Shown: positions 24,011 to 31,822 of the stretch, piece after piece
Layout of the letters: each line of letters opens with the position of its first letter
Position numbering within the stretch: the first letter of the stretch is position 1
NCBI GenBank assembly: GCA_964371155.1
Contig: CAYJLI010000025.1
Span: forward strand, 1 to 35,117
Source of the DNA: CAYJEQ01 sp964371155
GTDB lineage: Bacteria > Bacillota > Clostridia > Oscillospirales > Ruminococcaceae
Direction: 5' to 3'
DNA length: 35,117 bases
Notes under the pieces: model-generated
Told to the model about the DNA's origin: nothing
Database searches by the model: none
What the model saw: the letters and a program-made list of their open reading frames with translations, nothing else
Position numbers and translations under genes: made by a program

Positions 24011-25157
24011 TACGCTTACACTTGCAGAAGAAAAACTTGAATATATGCGTGAGCTAAGGAGGTTTTTCCACAAATACCCTGAGCTCAGCGGCGAGGAAGT
24101 AAATACTGCTCAGCGAATTTCTAAAGAGCTTGATCTCCTCGGTATTGCCTATAAAAAAATGGGTAAAAATAGTCTTGTTGCAGAGATTTTTGGCAAGGAC
24201 TCCTCTAAAACCATTGCACTGAGGGCCGACATTGATGCACTCCCCATACAGGAGGCAACTGGGGCGGAGTATTCCTCCCTAAATGACGGTGTGATGCACG
24301 CTTGTGGTCACGATTCCCATGCGGCAATGCTACTTGGGGCGGCGGCAATCCTCAGCGAAAACAGCGATGCATTACCCTTTAATGTAAGGCTGATTTTTCA
24401 AGACAGCGAAGAAACACTCAGCGGTGCAAAAAGGCTGATAGAAGAAGGGGTAATGCAGGGCGTGGACTCGATACTCGGACTGCACATATCACCGAACACC
24501 CCCCTTGGCACTATCACTTTTTGCAAGGATGCTTTTATGGCTTCTGGCGGTGGTATAGAGGTAACTGTAAAAGGTGAAAGCGGTCATGCTTCCACTCCAC
24601 ATACAGCTAAAAACCCAATTTTACCGCTAAACGCTATACTTACCTCACTCATGCAAATCGGCAGCATTTATCTCCCGATGGACGAATACCTTGTAATGAC
24701 ACCAACCATCATAAAATCCGGCATAAAGACAAATATAATCCCCGATGAGGCTTATCTCTATATCAACTGGAGATATTTTAGTCCAAGTGTGGGTGAGCTA
24801 CTAAGGGAAAAGTCGGTAGAAATAGCAACAAATATCGCTAAATCATATGGGATGGAAGCAAAGGTTGATTATATTGTAAAAGCGCCTCCTGTATTAAATG
24901 AGGCTTCGCTCGTTAAGAAGCTTAGACAGGTTGTATCCATCACCTACCCCCACATGAAATTCTATGACGAGGGCATTTGGGGCAGTGAGGATTTTGCCTA
25001 CTATCAAGAGGAAACCAAAGGCGTATTTGCCTTTTTAGGCGGGATGAAAGATGATGATGTCGTTCGTCTGCCACACAGCCCTGTGTTCGACATTGACGAA
25101 AATGCCCTCCCTCTTGGAGCGGCGATTTATGCGAATTTTGCCCTTAGTGCGCTGTAA
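23997..25157 (+). CDS. M20-family amidohydrolase/aminoacylase (386 aa)
   Basis: A di-metal amidohydrolase of the M20D group (N-acyl amino acid amidohydrolase, hippurate hydrolase, IAA-amino acid hydrolase). Seen in order: RRFFHKYPELSGEE, ALRADIDALPIQE (75-87), the metal ligands HACGHD (101-106), catalytic EE (138-139), LGLHISP, and GKGESGHASTPH-like VKGESGHASTPH in the dimerisation domain, ending PHSPVFDIDENAL. It removes an acyl group from an amide or amino acid. ATG at 23997 is preferred over GTG at 23988, with AAGG 12 bases upstream. Overlap with tctA indicates coupling, so the likely job is to deacylate what the TTT system brings in. The substrate is unknown. Confidence 0.9.
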   Translation: MNQHNTLTLAEEKLEYMRELRRFFHKYPELSGEEVNTAQRISKELDLLGIAYKKMGKNSLVAEIFGKDSSKTIALRADIDALPIQEATGAEYSSLNDGVMHACGHDSHAAMLLGAAAILSENSDALPFNVRLIFQDSEETLSGAKRLIEEGVMQGVDSILGLHISPNTPLGTITFCKDAFMASGGGIEVTVKGESGHASTPHTAKNPILPLNAILTSLMQIGSIYLPMDEYLVMTPTIIKSGIKTNIIPDEAYLYINWRYFSPSVGELLREKSVEIATNIAKSYGMEAKVDYIVKAPPVLNEASLVKKLRQVVSITYPHMKFYDEGIWGSEDFAYYQEETKGVFAFLGGMKDDDVVRLPHSPVFDIDENALPLGAAIYANFALSAL

Positions 25158-25194
25158 ATTGGTCATATAAAGTAACCTTTTTCACCTTCCCTTG

Positions 25195-25223
25195 TTGAAA
25201 ACTAAGTAAATTAGCGGTATAAT
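25195..25223 (+). promoter_or_regulatory. Promoter of the FadR-type regulator gene
   Basis: TTGAAA (25195-25200), a 17-base spacer and a perfect TATAAT (25218-25223) form a strong sigma-A promoter, giving a leader of roughly 100 bases. The second part of the cluster can therefore be transcribed independently of tctCBA. Confidence 0.75.
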
Positions 25224-25241
25224 TAAATTAATTATAAATTT

Positions 25242-25280
25242 AAATTGCCGTGGGACAAGGATTTCCCACATGGCAAATTT
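25242..25280 (+). promoter_or_regulatory. Imperfect dyad in the leader of the FadR-type regulator
   Basis: AAATTGCCGTGGGA (25242-25255) faces TCCCACATGGCAAATTT (25264-25280): GCC/GGC and TGGGA/TCCCA pair with a small bulge around an 8-base loop. Placed about 10-50 bases after the start site, it could be the regulator's own operator or a leader RNA hairpin. Confidence 0.45.
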
Positions 25281-25333
25281 ATATTTTGCATGGCATATAA
25301 AATATAAATTAGCTTTACATAGGAGGTGTAGAT

Positions 25334-26080
25334 ATGCGTATAAAAAAAGTATCTTTAGTCGATGCGGTAATGGAGCAAATGCTCGAAGCTGTATCAAGCG
25401 GACGCTTTAAACCGGGCAGTAAAATCCCGAGTGAAAAGCAGTTGGTGCAGGAATTCGGTGTAAGCAGAACTACGCTTAGAGAAGCCTTTAAAAGACTGGA
25501 GATGGCTGGTACACTGCATATCAGACAGGGCGATGGCACATACATTATAGACAATGAAGCCACTATTTCTGACGACATCATTGATGAAGCAAATTTCGAG
25601 CTCAGTGACGAAGCACAGGAGCAAATTAGCAGGGTCTTTTCCATCGGACAATATTCTCTCAGCACTTATGTTGAAGCGAGGGAATTAATTGAAGCAAATG
25701 TAATAGAATTAGCAATAGAAAGAGCTACCGAAGAGGATTTAGAAAGGCTTAGGGTGAATTTAGCCGCACAAAAGATAGCACTGAATAATCCTGAAGTCTT
25801 CTATCAGCTCGACTGCGCCTTCCATTATTACTTAGTAGCGATGACCCAAAATAAACTGCTAACTAAATTTTGGACACAGCTTCTACCGATGATGAGAAAG
25901 CAAGTTGGTATTGCTTCGGCGATGATTGGTGTATCTGCAAATGCTTATGATTATCACTGCATGATTTATGAAGCGATCAAAAGCAGGGATATCGAGCTTG
26001 CAAAACAGCATCTGACCGAGCATATCAGGATTGTATCAGGCCGTGTTCTCTTTGGGGGGAACGGCGATATTAAGGCATAG
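25334..26080 (+). CDS. GntR-family regulator, FadR/FCD subfamily (248 aa)
   Basis: The N-terminal winged helix-turn-helix is textbook GntR: RFKPGSKIPSEKQLVQEFGVSRTTLREAFKRLEMAGTLHIRQGDGTYI (about 24-70). The rest is a helical FCD ligand-binding domain (about 110-240) with EARELIEANVIELAIERAT, LDCAFHYYLVAMTQN and a final HLTEHI. His residues there are placed like the metal ligands of the FCD fold, which typically senses a carboxylate. AGGAGG precedes ATG by seven bases. It sits between the uptake genes and the two dehydrogenases and is the only regulator in the cluster. It is the likely repressor of the divergent promoters and of itself. Confidence 0.92.
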   Translation: MRIKKVSLVDAVMEQMLEAVSSGRFKPGSKIPSEKQLVQEFGVSRTTLREAFKRLEMAGTLHIRQGDGTYIIDNEATISDDIIDEANFELSDEAQEQISRVFSIGQYSLSTYVEARELIEANVIELAIERATEEDLERLRVNLAAQKIALNNPEVFYQLDCAFHYYLVAMTQNKLLTKFWTQLLPMMRKQVGIASAMIGVSANAYDYHCMIYEAIKSRDIELAKQHLTEHIRIVSGRVLFGGNGDIKA

Positions 26081-26196
26081 CCTATAAGCTCTTCCAGCCT
26101 TAGAAATCCTTAAAATTAAAGCTACCACATTTAGTGGCGGCATGCTTTACTGTACAATTTTTAGATAATAACAATAAAACTTAAAGGAGAAAAATA
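26081..26196 (+). other. Short intergenic region, no strong terminator
   Basis: Between the regulator and the first dehydrogenase only a weak stem CCAC-ATTTA-GTGG is visible, without a U-run. The genes are probably co-transcribed. AAAGGAG ends the region and serves the next gene. Confidence 0.4.
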
Positions 26197-27165
26197 ATGA
26201 TTGATGCAAAAATAATTATAACTCAAGAAATACATCCAGATGGTTTAAAAATACTTAAAGAGAATGTTACAAATGTGGTGGAAGCGCCAAAGCCCGACGA
26301 AGAAACACTGCTTTCCTTAATGGGTGACGATGTTACAGGCATTATCGTAAGACATAATAAGCTCACCAAGGCAATGATTGATAAATGCACAAATCTAAAA
26401 GTAATCTCAAGACATGGTATCGGCGTTGAGCTAATTGATGTAAATGCGGCAACCGAGCGTGGCGTACCAGTGGTAAACACACCTAAGGCGGCGGTAACTT
26501 CTGTTGCAGAGCATACTATTATGATGATTTTATCCCTTGCAAAGAAATTCTTCTATGCTGATAAAACTTTCCGTGAAGGTGGATACGACTTTAAAAACAA
26601 ATATGCTCCCGACGATGTAGAGGGCAAAACTCTTGGTATTATCGGGCTTGGTAGCATCGGTAGAGAAGTGGCAAAAAGAGCTAAAGCATTTGACATTGAG
26701 CTAATCGCTTACGATCCATATATTACAGACGAGCCATTTGAGCAATATGGCGTTCGCCGTGTTCACTCCGCTGATGAAGTGTATAAAAACTCCGATTTTG
26801 TTACTGTGCACACACCACTCACCGCTGAAACCAGATTTATGGTAAACTATGAAAAATTCGAAATGATGAAACCTACTGCACATTTTATAAATTGCGCAAG
26901 GGGCGAAGTTGTTTGCGAAGTGGACTTAATCAAAGCACTAAACGATAAGCAAATTGCAGGCGCAGGACTCGATGTATTCGATCCAGAACCACCAAAAAAA
27001 GACAACCCACTCTTTGCAATGGAAAATGTAGTGCTCACACCTCACTCCTCCGCTCTTACAAATGCGGGCAAGGTGAAAATGTCGGTACAATCAGTTCAGC
27101 AACTTTTAAAAGTACTAAAAGGCGAAACACCTGACTATCTTGTAAACAAAGAGATAGCTAAATAA
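26197..27165 (+). CDS. D-2-hydroxyacid dehydrogenase, phosphoglycerate-dehydrogenase-like, copy 1 (322 aa)
   Basis: A member of the D-isomer 2-hydroxyacid dehydrogenase family with split catalytic domain and Rossmann domain. GLGSIG (150-155) binds the dinucleotide and Asp173 after the second strand favours NAD(H). Catalytic Arg235 (CARGEV), Glu264 (DPEPP) and His283 (TPHSSAL) are all present. At 322 residues it lacks the ACT regulatory domain of biosynthetic SerA, so a serine-pathway role is not needed. It interconverts a 2-hydroxyacid and a 2-oxoacid. GGAG precedes ATG. Copy 2 follows 116 bases downstream and is roughly two-thirds identical by eye. Confidence 0.9.
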   Translation: MIDAKIIITQEIHPDGLKILKENVTNVVEAPKPDEETLLSLMGDDVTGIIVRHNKLTKAMIDKCTNLKVISRHGIGVELIDVNAATERGVPVVNTPKAAVTSVAEHTIMMILSLAKKFFYADKTFREGGYDFKNKYAPDDVEGKTLGIIGLGSIGREVAKRAKAFDIELIAYDPYITDEPFEQYGVRRVHSADEVYKNSDFVTVHTPLTAETRFMVNYEKFEMMKPTAHFINCARGEVVCEVDLIKALNDKQIAGAGLDVFDPEPPKKDNPLFAMENVVLTPHSSALTNAGKVKMSVQSVQQLLKVLKGETPDYLVNKEIAK

Positions 27166-27195
27166 TATAAGCAGATTTTACGACGAAATATTTTA

Positions 27196-27231
27196 CCAAA
27201 CTTCTCCCTGATACTGATGGGAGAAGTTTGG
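27196..27231 (+). other. Strong hairpin between the two dehydrogenase genes
   Basis: CCAAACTTCTCCC (27196-27208), a 10-base loop, GGGAGAAGTTTGG (27219-27231) form a 13-bp perfect stem. The sequence after it is AT-rich but not a clean U-run. It may end some transcripts or stabilise the upstream message, so the two copies could be expressed at different levels. Confidence 0.55.
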
Positions 27232-27281
27232 ATAAGAATTTTCTAAGGTCTAAATAAAATTCTTTACTGAAAAGGAATAAT

Positions 27282-28256
27282 ATGATTAATACTAAAATTA
27301 TAATTACCCAAGACATCCATGAGGATGGGCTAAATATTTTGCAAAAGAATATAAGCGAGGTAGTTACTGCCCCCTCCCCCGATGAAGAAACTTTGCTTTC
27401 TTTATGCACAGATGAGGTTACCGCATTTATTGTAAGGCATAATCGTCTTACAAGGGAAATGATTAATAAGTGCAGAAATCTTAAGGTAATTGTGAGGCAC
27501 GGGGTGGGTGTTGAGCTCATTGATACAGCGGCGGCAACCGAAAGGGGAATACCGGTGGTAAACACCCCGAGTGCGGCAATTACCGCAGTTGCTGAGCATA
27601 CTATTATGATGATGCTCTCACTTGCAAAAAAGTTTTTCTATGCGGATAAAACTTTTCGTGCAGGTGGTTATGATTTTAAAAACAGCTATGCACCCGACGA
27701 TATAGAGGGAAAAACACTTGGAATAATCGGTTTTGGCAGTATAGGCAGAGAGGTGGCAAAAAGAGCAAATGCATTCGATATGAAAATTATCGCTTTTGAC
27801 GCTTTCTTGCCGGAGGAAGTTTTTACTTCAAATGGTGTTATCCGTGTGAATTCAGTCGATGAAATATATAAAAACTCCGACTTTGTTTCACTTCATATGC
27901 CAATAACCGAAGAAACAAAATACAGCGTAAACTATGATAAATTTGCCATGATGAAGAAGTCAGCGCATATAATCAACTGCTCAAGGGGAGAACTTATTGT
28001 TGAGAGCGACTTAATCAAAGCACTAAACGAAGGGCTAATTGCAGGTGCAGGGCTTGATGTATTCGATCCCGAGCCACCGAGCAAGGACAATCCGCTGTTT
28101 GCTATGGAAAATGTCGTACTCACTCCACATTCCTCGGCACTCACTGTGCATGGCAGTAGGCGAATGGCGGAAGACTCTGCAAAATTGCTCATAGATATAT
28201 TCGAGGGTAAAGAGCTTAGAAATTTAGTCAACAAAGAAATTTTAAATAAGAAGTAA
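27282..28256 (+). CDS. D-2-hydroxyacid dehydrogenase, phosphoglycerate-dehydrogenase-like, copy 2 (324 aa)
   Basis: A tandem paralogue of copy 1 with the same layout and motifs: GFGSIG for cofactor binding, catalytic Arg in CSRGEL, Glu in DPEPP and His in TPHSSAL. Long identical blocks such as AEHTIMM, LSLAKKFFYADKTFR and NPLFAMENVVLTPHSSALT show a recent common origin. The main differences cluster in the loop after the Rossmann entry (AYDPYITDEPFEQYGVRRV against AFDAFLPEEVFTSNGVIRV), at LGSIG against FGSIG, and at the C-terminus. Different substrates or hetero-oligomers are possible. AAAGGA precedes ATG. DUF6282 follows after 31 bases. Confidence 0.9.
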   Translation: MINTKIIITQDIHEDGLNILQKNISEVVTAPSPDEETLLSLCTDEVTAFIVRHNRLTREMINKCRNLKVIVRHGVGVELIDTAAATERGIPVVNTPSAAITAVAEHTIMMMLSLAKKFFYADKTFRAGGYDFKNSYAPDDIEGKTLGIIGFGSIGREVAKRANAFDMKIIAFDAFLPEEVFTSNGVIRVNSVDEIYKNSDFVSLHMPITEETKYSVNYDKFAMMKKSAHIINCSRGELIVESDLIKALNEGLIAGAGLDVFDPEPPSKDNPLFAMENVVLTPHSSALTVHGSRRMAEDSAKLLIDIFEGKELRNLVNKEILNKK

Positions 28257-28287
28257 GAAATATAATCCTAAGAGGGGGTTTTTGCAA

Positions 28288-29181
28288 ATGGATATGGTAA
28301 ATAAACTACTGCAAGGGGCGTGCGATCTGCATATTCACAGTGGCCCTGGGCTTTTAAAGAGAAGCCTTACCCATATGGAAGCGGCACAGCATGCATATGA
28401 TGCTGGGATGAGGGCGATTGTCCTTAAGGATCAGCACAGCTGCACACACAATCTACCTGCTACTATGATGGAATGCATGAATATAGAAAGACCATTTAAT
28501 GTATATGGCAGTGTGGTACTAAACAGCACCGCAGGCGGACTCAACCCCTGCATAGTGGAAACAGCTATTGAATACGGAGCTAAGGTAATATGGATGCCCA
28601 CCCTTTCCGCCGCATTCCATAGGCAGTACCATGCAGGGCTTAGTGCAGTTAATGCCGCATCACTTCCAAAGGTGAGTTCCAAGCTGAAATTTGATGAGTC
28701 ACAAATACTTCTTGATGGGGACAACAAGCTAAAGCAGGAAGTAATAGACATTATAAAGCTTGCCTCCGATGCCGATGTTATTTTGGCAAATGGGCATGTT
28801 TCGCAGCTTGAAACAGATCTTGTAATAGAAAAGGCGAAAGAGCTCGGCTGTAAAAAAATCGTGATCGACCATCCTGAACTTCATCTAAAGATGAGCATTG
28901 ATAAAATGAAAGAATATGCAAAAGCAGGAGTATATCTTGAGCATGTACTTGCAATTATCTATTCAAACAAATCAAGCCATGAGTACATATACGAGATGAT
29001 ACAGGCAACAGGCGTGGAATACACCTTAATTTCAAGCGATTTAGGCCAGCTCGGAAGACCACTTCCAATAGACGGCATGAAGAACTTTATAAAGGCGATG
29101 TTGGAGCTTGGCATGAGCGAAGAAGATTTAGAAACACTTCTAAAGAAAAATCCTCAAAAGCTTTTAAATATTGTGGATTAA
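28288..29181 (+). CDS. DUF6282-family predicted metal-dependent hydrolase (297 aa)
   Basis: The start CDLHIHSGPG (about 12-21) carries the HxH metal motif shared by amidohydrolases and PHP-type enzymes. KDQHSCTHN, ILANGHVSQ and VIDHPELH supply further His and Asp ligands at the strand ends expected of a TIM barrel. This pattern and length fit DUF6282, a family without an assigned reaction that often sits beside carboxylate transporters and 2-hydroxyacid dehydrogenases. I chose ATG at 28288 because AGGGGG lies nine bases upstream; a TTG six bases earlier is less likely. It is the last gene of the rightward unit and is followed by a strong terminator. Confidence 0.75.
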   Translation: MDMVNKLLQGACDLHIHSGPGLLKRSLTHMEAAQHAYDAGMRAIVLKDQHSCTHNLPATMMECMNIERPFNVYGSVVLNSTAGGLNPCIVETAIEYGAKVIWMPTLSAAFHRQYHAGLSAVNAASLPKVSSKLKFDESQILLDGDNKLKQEVIDIIKLASDADVILANGHVSQLETDLVIEKAKELGCKKIVIDHPELHLKMSIDKMKEYAKAGVYLEHVLAIIYSNKSSHEYIYEMIQATGVEYTLISSDLGQLGRPLPIDGMKNFIKAMLELGMSEEDLETLLKKNPQKLLNIVD

Positions 29182-29206
29182 GTGTTTTTCAATTATAAAA
29201 ATAATT

Positions 29207-29252
29207 AAGTGGCTATTGCAGAAGGTTAAACCCTTTGCAATAGCCACTTTTT
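29207..29252 (+). terminator. Strong intrinsic terminator closing the catabolic cluster
   Basis: AAGTGGCTATTGCA (29207-29220) and TGCAATAGCCACTT (29236-29249) form a 14-bp perfect stem, with further AAGG/CCTT pairing in the loop, followed by TTT. It lies 25 bases past the DUF6282 stop. From 29253 to 29466 I see only AT-rich sequence and one short CCCC-GTGT-GGGG stem, with no gene. Confidence 0.9.
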
Positions 29253-29466
29253 GGGTGGGGTGGGGGTATATATGTGAAATTAGTGGGTAGCGGATATTCT
29301 ATGGTAGTTAGCTTTGTAAGGAATAAATAATTTCTACTCACGCACCCCGTGTGGGGCTTATCCAACATATCCTTTAATTCACTGATTAGAAAGCTTTGTG
29401 CAAAATCAGCTCCGTTATTATTTCCATGTAATTTCTATTCCAATTTCATGTGTATAAATAGCTTCA

Positions 29467-29495
29467 TTGACATTTGATATCATCATTGATATAAT
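29467..29495 (+). promoter_or_regulatory. Perfect-consensus sigma-A promoter of the cytidylyltransferase-LicD operon
   Basis: TTGACA (29467-29472), a 17-base spacer and TATAAT (29490-29495) match the housekeeping consensus at every position. It would give a leader of about 140 bases before the TTG start at 29643. A second TATAAT at 29577-29582 lacks a good -35 but could start a shorter transcript. Confidence 0.8.
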
Positions 29496-29583
29496 GAATA
29501 TAAATTCAACAGTATGCCTTTTCCACAGTGTAAACATATACAAAAAAGCATCATATTTCCCATTTTAAAATATTAGTATAATA

Positions 29584-29621
29584 AATAGGCAACACTTCAT
29601 ATCTTTGATGTGTTGCCTATT
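29584..29621 (+). promoter_or_regulatory. Leader hairpin just upstream of the fusion-gene ribosome binding site
   Basis: AATAGGCAACAC (29584-29595) and GTGTTGCCTATT (29610-29621) form a 12-bp perfect stem with a 14-base loop. GGAGG follows at 29631-29635. It is not followed by a U-run, so it is a leader structure, possibly stabilising the 5' end or controlling translation, and not a terminator. Confidence 0.55.
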
Positions 29622-29642
29622 ATAGAACACGGAGGAAACGCC

Positions 29643-30989
29643 TTGAAAAAAGTCATTACATACGGCTCTTTTGATATGTATCACGAAGGGCATAAAAAAA
29701 TCCTCGAGCGTGCAAAATCACTTGGAGATTATTTAATTGTCGGAGTAACAACCGACCACTACGATGAGCTGAGAGGTAAGTTAAATGTAATTCAGCCCCA
29801 TCTCACTCGTTGCCAAAACATTGAACAATCAGGACTCGCTGATAAGGTTATCACCGAAGACCATGTGGGGCAAAAACTTGAAGATATTTTGAAATATGAT
29901 ATTGATGTCTTTGTAGTTGGCTCCGATTGGATTGGTGAGTTTGATTATTTAAAGGATTATTGCGAAGTTATCTATTTAGAGAGAACAAAAAATATTTCGA
30001 GCACACAACTGCGCACCCAAAACTACCCATTGATTAGAGTAGGAGTAGTTGGAACCGGTAGAATTACCGGAAGGTTTATGAGTGAAGTTAAATATGTAAG
30101 TGGTATTGAACCTGTTGCTGTATATAATCCAAATATCGCCTCGGCGGAAGCATTTGCAAAGCGATATTCATTGGATAAAGCTGATGATTTTGATGAATTC
30201 CTCTCAAAAGTTGATGCTGTTTATATCGCTTCTCCCCATGAGACTCATTATGATTATATAATTAAATCGCTCGAGCATAACAAACATGTCCTCTGTGAAA
30301 AACCGATGGTGCTCGATGGAAATCAAGCTAAAAGTGCCTTCGCACTCGCTGAAAAACAGGGCTGTATACTGATGGAAGCTATAAAGATTGCTTATGCACC
30401 AGGATTTGTTCAGATGATGGGCATTATCCGAAATGGTATTATTGGTTGCGTGCGTGATGTTGAAGCCTGCTTTACAAAGCTGCCTCATAATGATAATCTA
30501 AGGGAGTTAACTGATGTTAATTATGGGGGAAGTTTTACTGAGCTTGGGAGCTATAATTTAATGGCTATTGTTAAATTATTTGGCATGGACTATAAGGATA
30601 TTTCTGTCCATAGTATTAAAGCTGAAAACGGCATTGATATCTATACCAAGGTGTATATGTCATTTGAACATGGATTTGCAACTTCAAAAACGGGACTTGG
30701 AATTAAATCCGATGGACAACTACTAATTTCAGGGACAAAGGGATATATTCGTGTACCCTCACCATGGTGGTTAATGAGTGAATTTGAAGTTTGTTTTGAA
30801 GATACACGGGATAATCAGCTATATAAAACAAATTTTAAAGGCAGTGGTCTAAGATATGAGCTCAGCGAATTTGTAGCAAAAATCCATGGCTATAAAACCT
30901 CCGCCGATAGGCTTACCTCTGATGAGAGCATTAAGATTGCCACTGTTATGAGCAGATTTTTAGAGGATAGGAAAGCTTATCATGATTAA
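29643..30989 (+). CDS. Bifunctional cytidylyltransferase / Gfo-Idh-MocA oxidoreductase fusion (448 aa)
   Basis: Residues 1-125 form a TagD-like nucleotidyltransferase: YGSFDMYHEGH holds the HxGH active-site motif (14-17), and RTKNISST (114-121) corresponds to the RTEGISTT signature of glycerol-3-phosphate cytidylyltransferases. From about 131 the chain becomes a Gfo/Idh/MocA dehydrogenase: IRVGVVGTGRITG (dinucleotide loop), YIASPHETHYDYI and CEKPMV (EKP motif, 219-221). The pair suggests reduction of a sugar or sugar phosphate to a polyol and its activation as a CDP-polyol. TTG at 29643 is preferred because GGAGG lies seven bases before it and homology begins there. The upstream GTG lies in the leader hairpin. 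The gene overlaps licD by eight bases, so the CDP-polyol is probably used by LicD. The polyol is not identifiable. Confidence 0.88.
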   Translation: MKKVITYGSFDMYHEGHKKILERAKSLGDYLIVGVTTDHYDELRGKLNVIQPHLTRCQNIEQSGLADKVITEDHVGQKLEDILKYDIDVFVVGSDWIGEFDYLKDYCEVIYLERTKNISSTQLRTQNYPLIRVGVVGTGRITGRFMSEVKYVSGIEPVAVYNPNIASAEAFAKRYSLDKADDFDEFLSKVDAVYIASPHETHYDYIIKSLEHNKHVLCEKPMVLDGNQAKSAFALAEKQGCILMEAIKIAYAPGFVQMMGIIRNGIIGCVRDVEACFTKLPHNDNLRELTDVNYGGSFTELGSYNLMAIVKLFGMDYKDISVHSIKAENGIDIYTKVYMSFEHGFATSKTGLGIKSDGQLLISGTKGYIRVPSPWWLMSEFEVCFEDTRDNQLYKTNFKGSGLRYELSEFVAKIHGYKTSADRLTSDESIKIATVMSRFLEDRKAYHD

Positions 30990-31791
30990 CTTAACCGAAG
31001 AACAGCTAAGAAAAGTGCAACTTACTCAACTTGAAATGCTCATTGAGGTGGATAGAATATGCAAAAAATGCGACATTAAATATAATATCATCGCTGGGAC
31101 ACTTCTTGGAGCAGTTAGACATAAAGGATTTATTCCTTGGGATGATGATGCCGATGTAGCTTTGTTGCGCTCTGAATATGAAAAATTCCGAAACGCTTGT
31201 GAAAGCGAGTTGGACAAGTCAAAATTTTATTTTCAAGATCACCGAAATACTAAAGGCTATCGTTGGGGATATGGAAAACTTAGGAGAAAACACACTCTTT
31301 TTCTAAGAGAGTTTCAGGAACATATGCCCTATCAACAAGGGATTTTTATTGATATTTTCCCGCTGGATAATGTGCCAAACAATAAGCTGCTTCGAACTCT
31401 TACGAATTTTTACTGCTACTGTATCAGAAAGATAATGTGGAGCCCAGTGGGTATGATTGCATCTAAGTCCACTATGCTGAAAGCATGGTATAAGCTTATA
31501 TATCAGATAGCCGGTCAATCGGTATATACCCATTACAATAGATATATCAGCCGCCGAAATAAAAAGGATTCCGATTGGGTGAGAATACTTACCTTTCCCA
31601 CCCCGAATAAAGAATATGCTTATCTTAAAAAATGGTATAAAAATAGCTCTCCAATCATTTTTGAAGAGCATGAGTTTATGGGAATTAAAGATTATGATGA
31701 ATATTTATCATTTAAGTTTGGGGATTATATGACTTTGCCAAAAGAAGAAAATAGGAAAGTGCATCCTGTTAGTAAGATTGAGCTATTATAG
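30982..31791 (+). CDS. LicD-family phosphotransferase (269 aa)
   Basis: The N-terminal half has the LicD signature: LEMLIEVDRICKKCDIKYNIIAGTLLGAVRHKGFIPWDDDADVALLR (about 16-65), where the GTLLGAVRH and DDDAD motifs bind nucleotide and metal, then FIDIFPLDNVP. LicD enzymes transfer phosphocholine from CDP-choline, and the related fukutin/FKRP proteins transfer ribitol phosphate from CDP-ribitol, to glycans. With a CDP-polyol-type synthase translated just before it (eight-base overlap), this one most likely decorates a teichoic acid, capsule or other surface glycan with a polyol phosphate. It has no membrane segment and should act in the cytoplasm. Confidence 0.9.
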   Translation: MINLTEEQLRKVQLTQLEMLIEVDRICKKCDIKYNIIAGTLLGAVRHKGFIPWDDDADVALLRSEYEKFRNACESELDKSKFYFQDHRNTKGYRWGYGKLRRKHTLFLREFQEHMPYQQGIFIDIFPLDNVPNNKLLRTLTNFYCYCIRKIMWSPVGMIASKSTMLKAWYKLIYQIAGQSVYTHYNRYISRRNKKDSDWVRILTFPTPNKEYAYLKKWYKNSSPIIFEEHEFMGIKDYDEYLSFKFGDYMTLPKEENRKVHPVSKIELL

Positions 31792-31822
31792 GAAGCACAC
31801 TGATTAAGTTAATAATAAATCA

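Noticed and set aside
26197..27165. Assignment as serA for serine biosynthesis
   Set aside because: The protein lacks the ACT domain, is duplicated in tandem and sits in a carboxylate catabolic context, so only the general dehydrogenase class is supported.
29253..29466. Possible small RNA around the CCCC-GTGT-GGGG stem near 29345
   Set aside because: A four- to five-pair stem with no promoter or U-run is too weak to support a feature.
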